From the NCBI GenBank assembly GCA_002173095.1, contig NHBK01000010.1, forward strand, positions 62,001-126,000: a DNA stretch of 64,000 nucleotides. The letters run 5' to 3'. Position 1 is the first letter of the stretch. Every line of letters begins with the position of its first letter. Source of the stretch: Hyphomonadaceae bacterium TMED5 (lineage in GTDB: Bacteria; Pseudomonadota; Alphaproteobacteria; Caulobacterales; Hyphomonadaceae). Positions 60,993-64,000 of the stretch are shown here, one piece after another. The translations under genes and the position numbers were made by a program. The notes below the pieces were generated by a model that made no database searches, was not told the DNA's origin, and was given only the letters and a program-made list of their open reading frames with translations.

Positions 60993-62116
60993 AGCGCCGC
61001 CTCAAAGATTTTCTCATAGTCTGCCTGCGTGAGCGGCTTCACATTGCCATAATGGGCAAGGTCTTTCATCGCGTATTCAACGACAGATGCGCCATGATCA
61101 GCCGTCACGCCAATATCGGACAGGCGCGCCGGAATGCCGATATCATCGTTCAGCTTCTGAATGGCATCGCCCATATCCGCGCCATCCGGCAAATTCATCA
61201 TCTGGCGCAGGCGGTGATACTTTTTGTCATCTGCGCCTGCATTGGCACGCATGAGGTGCGGCAGGAAGATCGCGTTCAGCGTACCATGGTGCAGCTTCAA
61301 CTCATGCATACGGCCAGCCGCGTGAGACAAAGCATGCACGCCACCAAGCCCTTTCACAAAGGCCAGCGCGCCCTCAAGTGACGCCATCATCATATGCCAG
61401 CGCGCATCAGGGTCTGATCCGTCCTGAACGGCTTTTTTCAGCCATCCATCACCAACGGCCCGGCCAAGACCATCAAGACCAATGCCCTCTGCAGGAGGAT
61501 TGATTGTTGGCGCGAGCACCGCTTCGATACAGTGCGTAACAGCGTCCATACCGGTTGCGGCTGTCAGCATTGGCGGCAGGCCAAGCGTGAGTTCCGGGTC
61601 ACAGATTGCCGTCGCCGGAACAAGCTTAGGCGAAGCGAATGTCTGCTTCAGACCGCTTTCCAGAATAACCACGGCGCCAACGCTGACCTCAGAGCCCGTT
61701 CCCGCAGTCGTCGGGATTGCGATGAGCGGCGGCACTTTGCCGATCTTCTTGCCGCCACCCACAGTCGCGCCATAGGTTGCAAGTTCGCCATCATGGGTGG
61801 CCATAAGACCGACAGCTTTCGCCAGGTCCATAGAGGACCCACCACCCAGCGCGATAATGCCATCGCAACCGGAGTCTTTATAAAGCGCAGTGACTTCTTT
61901 GACTTGCGTTTCAGTTGGGTTCGGCTCTGTGCCAGCGAACACTTCATGCTCAGTGCTGATATTTTCCAGCACTTTATCCAGTATCCCGACTTGTTTAATG
62001 CCCGGGTCAGTGACAACAAATGCTCTGGAAATGTTGAGTGACGCCATGCTTTGGCTTAATTTGCTGATGGCGCCATGATCGAATATGCACGGTGTTACAA
62101 AATTGATGACAGGCAT
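60989..62116 (-). CDS. Iron-containing alcohol dehydrogenase
   Basis: 375 residues, group III ADH. The NAD-binding region has IALGGGSSMDLAKAV and IPTTAGTGSEVS; metal ligands are in GMDAVTHCIEAVL and GGVHALSHAAGR, and LKLHHGTLNAIFLPH follows. The substrate range of this family is broad (short alcohols, lactaldehyde, 4-hydroxybutyrate). No partner gene is near. It converges on the membrane-anchored protein gene. Confidence 0.94.
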   Translation of the reverse strand: MPVINFVTPCIFDHGAISKLSQSMASLNISRAFVVTDPGIKQVGILDKVLENISTEHEVFAGTEPNPTETQVKEVTALYKDSGCDGIIALGGGSSMDLAKAVGLMATHDGELATYGATVGGGKKIGKVPPLIAIPTTAGTGSEVSVGAVVILESGLKQTFASPKLVPATAICDPELTLGLPPMLTAATGMDAVTHCIEAVLAPTINPPAEGIGLDGLGRAVGDGWLKKAVQDGSDPDARWHMMMASLEGALAFVKGLGGVHALSHAAGRMHELKLHHGTLNAIFLPHLMRANAGADDKKYHRLRQMMNLPDGADMGDAIQKLNDDIGIPARLSDIGVTADHGASVVEYAMKDLAHYGNVKPLTQADYEKIFEAAL

Positions 62117-62236
62117 TGGCGTTTTCTCCCTGATATTATGAACGCACCAAACCCTATGGGGCGAACATATTCAATGGTGAATGCGCATCTTAAAGATAGC
62201 CCGCTATCATTTTGAGACCGAAACCGGAGTAAAGTA

Positions 62237-64000
62237 TTGGAAAGCTCGTCTGCGACCCCTCTTCTGAGTGTTGAAAATCTGGCAGTGGATTTCGACACAC
62301 CTGATGGCACAGTCCACGCCGTACGCGGTGTGAGCTTCGAAGTCTTTCCCGGCGAATGCGTCGGCGTAGTAGGCGAGTCCGGATCTGGCAAAAGCCAGTC
62401 TGCTCTGGCTGCCATGGGTTTGCTGGCGTCGAACGGCACAACGCACGGCACAGTGAAGTTTGAAGGCAAAGACCTGTTCGACATGCCGCTGAATGAGCGC
62501 CGCAAAATGCGCGGCTCTGAAATGTCCATGATCTTTCAGGACCCGCTGACCTCTCTGACGCCTCACATGACCATCGGCGCGCAATTGCGCGAGGTTCTGT
62601 CCATCCACCGCAAAATCAACGGCAGCGAAGCAGATAAAGAGTGCATTGAATGGCTGGAGCGCGTCCGTATTCCAGACCCTGCCCGCCGCATGGAGCAATT
62701 CCCGCACGAGCTTTCCGGCGGCATGCGCCAGCGCGTCATGATCGCGATTGCCATGCTGTGCGGGCCCAAGCTTCTCTTCGCCGATGAGCCAACAACCGCT
62801 CTGGACGTTACCGTTCAGGCGCAGGTTCTGGGCCTCATGAATGACCTGAAATCGACCACAGACACAGGCATTGTTCTGATCACGCACGATATGGGTGTTG
62901 TGGCCCGCATGTGTGACCGCGTTGTCGTGATGAAGCGCGGCGAGATTGTGGAAACCGGCACAGTGGATGAAATTTTCTACGCGCCAAAGCATGACTATAC
63001 CAAAAAGCTTCTCGAGGCTGTGCCGCGCATCGACCAGCCAGACCGTCCGGGGCGCACGCCGCTATCGGCGCCGCCTTCAAATGACGTAAAGCCGGTTCTG
63101 GTCGCTGAAGACGTGAAAGTCGCTTTCCCGATCAAAACTGAAGGCGGACTGTTCGGCAAAACGAAAGAATTGCGCGCCGTTGATGGTGTGAGCTTTGATC
63201 TGAAGCCGGGTGAAACACTGGGCGTGGTTGGCGAGTCCGGTTGCGGCAAGTCTACACTCGCACGTGCTGTGCTTCGCCTCGTCGAACCAACCGGCGGTTC
63301 AGTGTCATGGATTGGGTCCAAACTGTCTGATGCCAGCCAGTCCCAACTGAAAGCCCATCGCCGCGATTTGCAGATTGTCTTTCAGGACCCATTTGCCAGC
63401 CTCGACCCACGCATGACGATTGGTCAGTCGATTGGCGAACCCCTGACTGTTTTCGAGCCGAGCCTTTCCGGCAAACAACGCGAAGCGCGTGTGCGCGAAC
63501 TGATGCCGCGCGTCGGCCTCGACCCGGCTCTGATCAATCGTTATCCGCACGAACTGTCCGGCGGCCAGAACCAGCGTGTAGGTATTGCCCGCGCCATGAT
63601 CCTGAAGCCTAAACTCGTCATTTGTGATGAGGCGGTTTCTGCACTCGACGTATCGGTTCAGGCGCAAATCATCGATCTTCTGATCGAGCTTCAGCAAGAG
63701 TTTGACCTGGCGATGATCTTCATCAGCCATGACCTTGCTGTTGTCCGTGAGATTTCTCACCGCATTATGGTGCTCTATCTGGGCCGCGTGGTCGAGCTGG
63801 CTGGCCGTGATGCGATCTATGATGACCCGCGCCACCCTTATACCAAGTCGCTTATTGCCGCTGTTCCGAACCCGGACCCGCGCGCTGAGAAAGATCGCGA
63901 ATTCATCCAGCTTCAGGGCGATCTGCCATCACCGCTCGACCGTCGCGCGACGCTGCGTTTCATGAAGTCCAAACTAGTAGATGATCAGAACACAGATCAG
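62237..64000 (+). CDS. Dual-domain peptide-type ABC ATPase, 3' end cut by window
   Basis: 588 visible codons with two fused nucleotide-binding domains of the OppD/OppF type, energising oligopeptide uptake. Domain 1: VVGESGSGKSQSAL, LSGGMRQRVMIA, FADEPTTALDVTVQAQ. Domain 2: VVGESGCGKSTLARAV, LSGGQNQRVGIARAM, ICDEAVSALDVSVQAQ. Start TTG 62237 has GGAG seven bases upstream. The segment after domain 2 lacks the GCRFxPRCP Cys motif seen in many relatives, instead running on as MKSKLVDDQ. No permease or binding protein is upstream, so these must lie downstream or elsewhere. Confidence 0.94.
   Translation, partial: MESSSATPLLSVENLAVDFDTPDGTVHAVRGVSFEVFPGECVGVVGESGSGKSQSALAAMGLLASNGTTHGTVKFEGKDLFDMPLNERRKMRGSEMSMIFQDPLTSLTPHMTIGAQLREVLSIHRKINGSEADKECIEWLERVRIPDPARRMEQFPHELSGGMRQRVMIAIAMLCGPKLLFADEPTTALDVTVQAQVLGLMNDLKSTTDTGIVLITHDMGVVARMCDRVVVMKRGEIVETGTVDEIFYAPKHDYTKKLLEAVPRIDQPDRPGRTPLSAPPSNDVKPVLVAEDVKVAFPIKTEGGLFGKTKELRAVDGVSFDLKPGETLGVVGESGCGKSTLARAVLRLVEPTGGSVSWIGSKLSDASQSQLKAHRRDLQIVFQDPFASLDPRMTIGQSIGEPLTVFEPSLSGKQREARVRELMPRVGLDPALINRYPHELSGGQNQRVGIARAMILKPKLVICDEAVSALDVSVQAQIIDLLIELQQEFDLAMIFISHDLAVVREISHRIMVLYLGRVVELAGRDAIYDDPRHPYTKSLIAAVPNPDPRAEKDREFIQLQGDLPSPLDRRATLRFMKSKLVDDQNTDQ

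Noticed and set aside
1-64000. CRISPR arrays, tRNA/rRNA genes, insertion sequences, prophage
   Set aside because: None was seen on reading both strands; no spaced short repeats, no transposase, integrase or phage structural proteins.

Overview
The window is a gene-dense stretch of alphaproteobacterial chromosome. Markers of the group are a PhaR/PhaB polyhydroxyalkanoate pair, a CarD-FdxA-RpoH2 block, an MmcB-type repair protein, a 6S-like RNA beside 5-formyltetrahydrofolate cyclo-ligase, and a sequence matching the CtrA box (TTAA-N7-TTAA) upstream of carD. Together these point to a stalked or budding marine type (Caulobacterales/Hyphomonadales-like); the genus cannot be fixed from this sequence. 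I saw no tRNA, rRNA, CRISPR array, transposase, integrase or phage genes.

Layout. 1-8 kb: two chemoreceptors (the first cut by the window edge), a lone TonB C-terminal domain protein, a large MscS-type channel, 6S RNA and 5-FCL. 8-14.5 kb: YmdB-type phosphoesterase, YebC, a PP2C phosphatase, a UbiH-type hydroxylase and an Amt ammonium transporter. 14.5-23.3 kb: FtsK, LolA, PhaR divergent from PhaB, then the CnoX-LON-Trm112-DUF971 operon on the minus strand. 23.5-31.7 kb: small zinc protein, ProXp-type deacylase, a degenerate nuclease-like lipoprotein, then RpoH2, CarD, FdxA, TerB, an S4 protein and a SUV3-like helicase, all on the minus strand. 31.7-37.4 kb is the accessory part: a single sulfotransferase-like gene in AT-rich DNA bounded by a 25-bp direct repeat, an FGE-like lipoprotein, a dienelactone hydrolase, the OhrR/Ohr module between two copies of one terminator, and two secreted proteins of unknown role. 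37.6-48.3 kb: TypA, an HNH endonuclease, a tiny Cys-rich secreted peptide, a TetR-controlled HlyD/ABC/NodT exporter, YggS and a ThiE-like protein. 48.3-57.4 kb: GFA protein, FabI, QueE, FabA, SH3 protein, hydroxyacid dehydrogenase, hydrolase, E1-like enzyme, Pif1-like helicase, a 34-residue membrane protein and a second TetR. 57.4-64 kb: GpsA, MmcB, DUF418 protein, iron alcohol dehydrogenase and a peptide ABC ATPase that runs off the end.

The most striking signals are: (1) a perfect 10-bp RNA stem that buries the Shine-Dalgarno sequence of the RpoH2-type sigma factor and ends exactly at its AUG, a candidate RNA thermometer or other translational switch; (2) the repeat-bounded sulfotransferase cassette, which duplicates the last codons of the neighbouring PH-domain gene; (3) three unannotated-size genes (34, 39 and 49 codons) with plausible starts.
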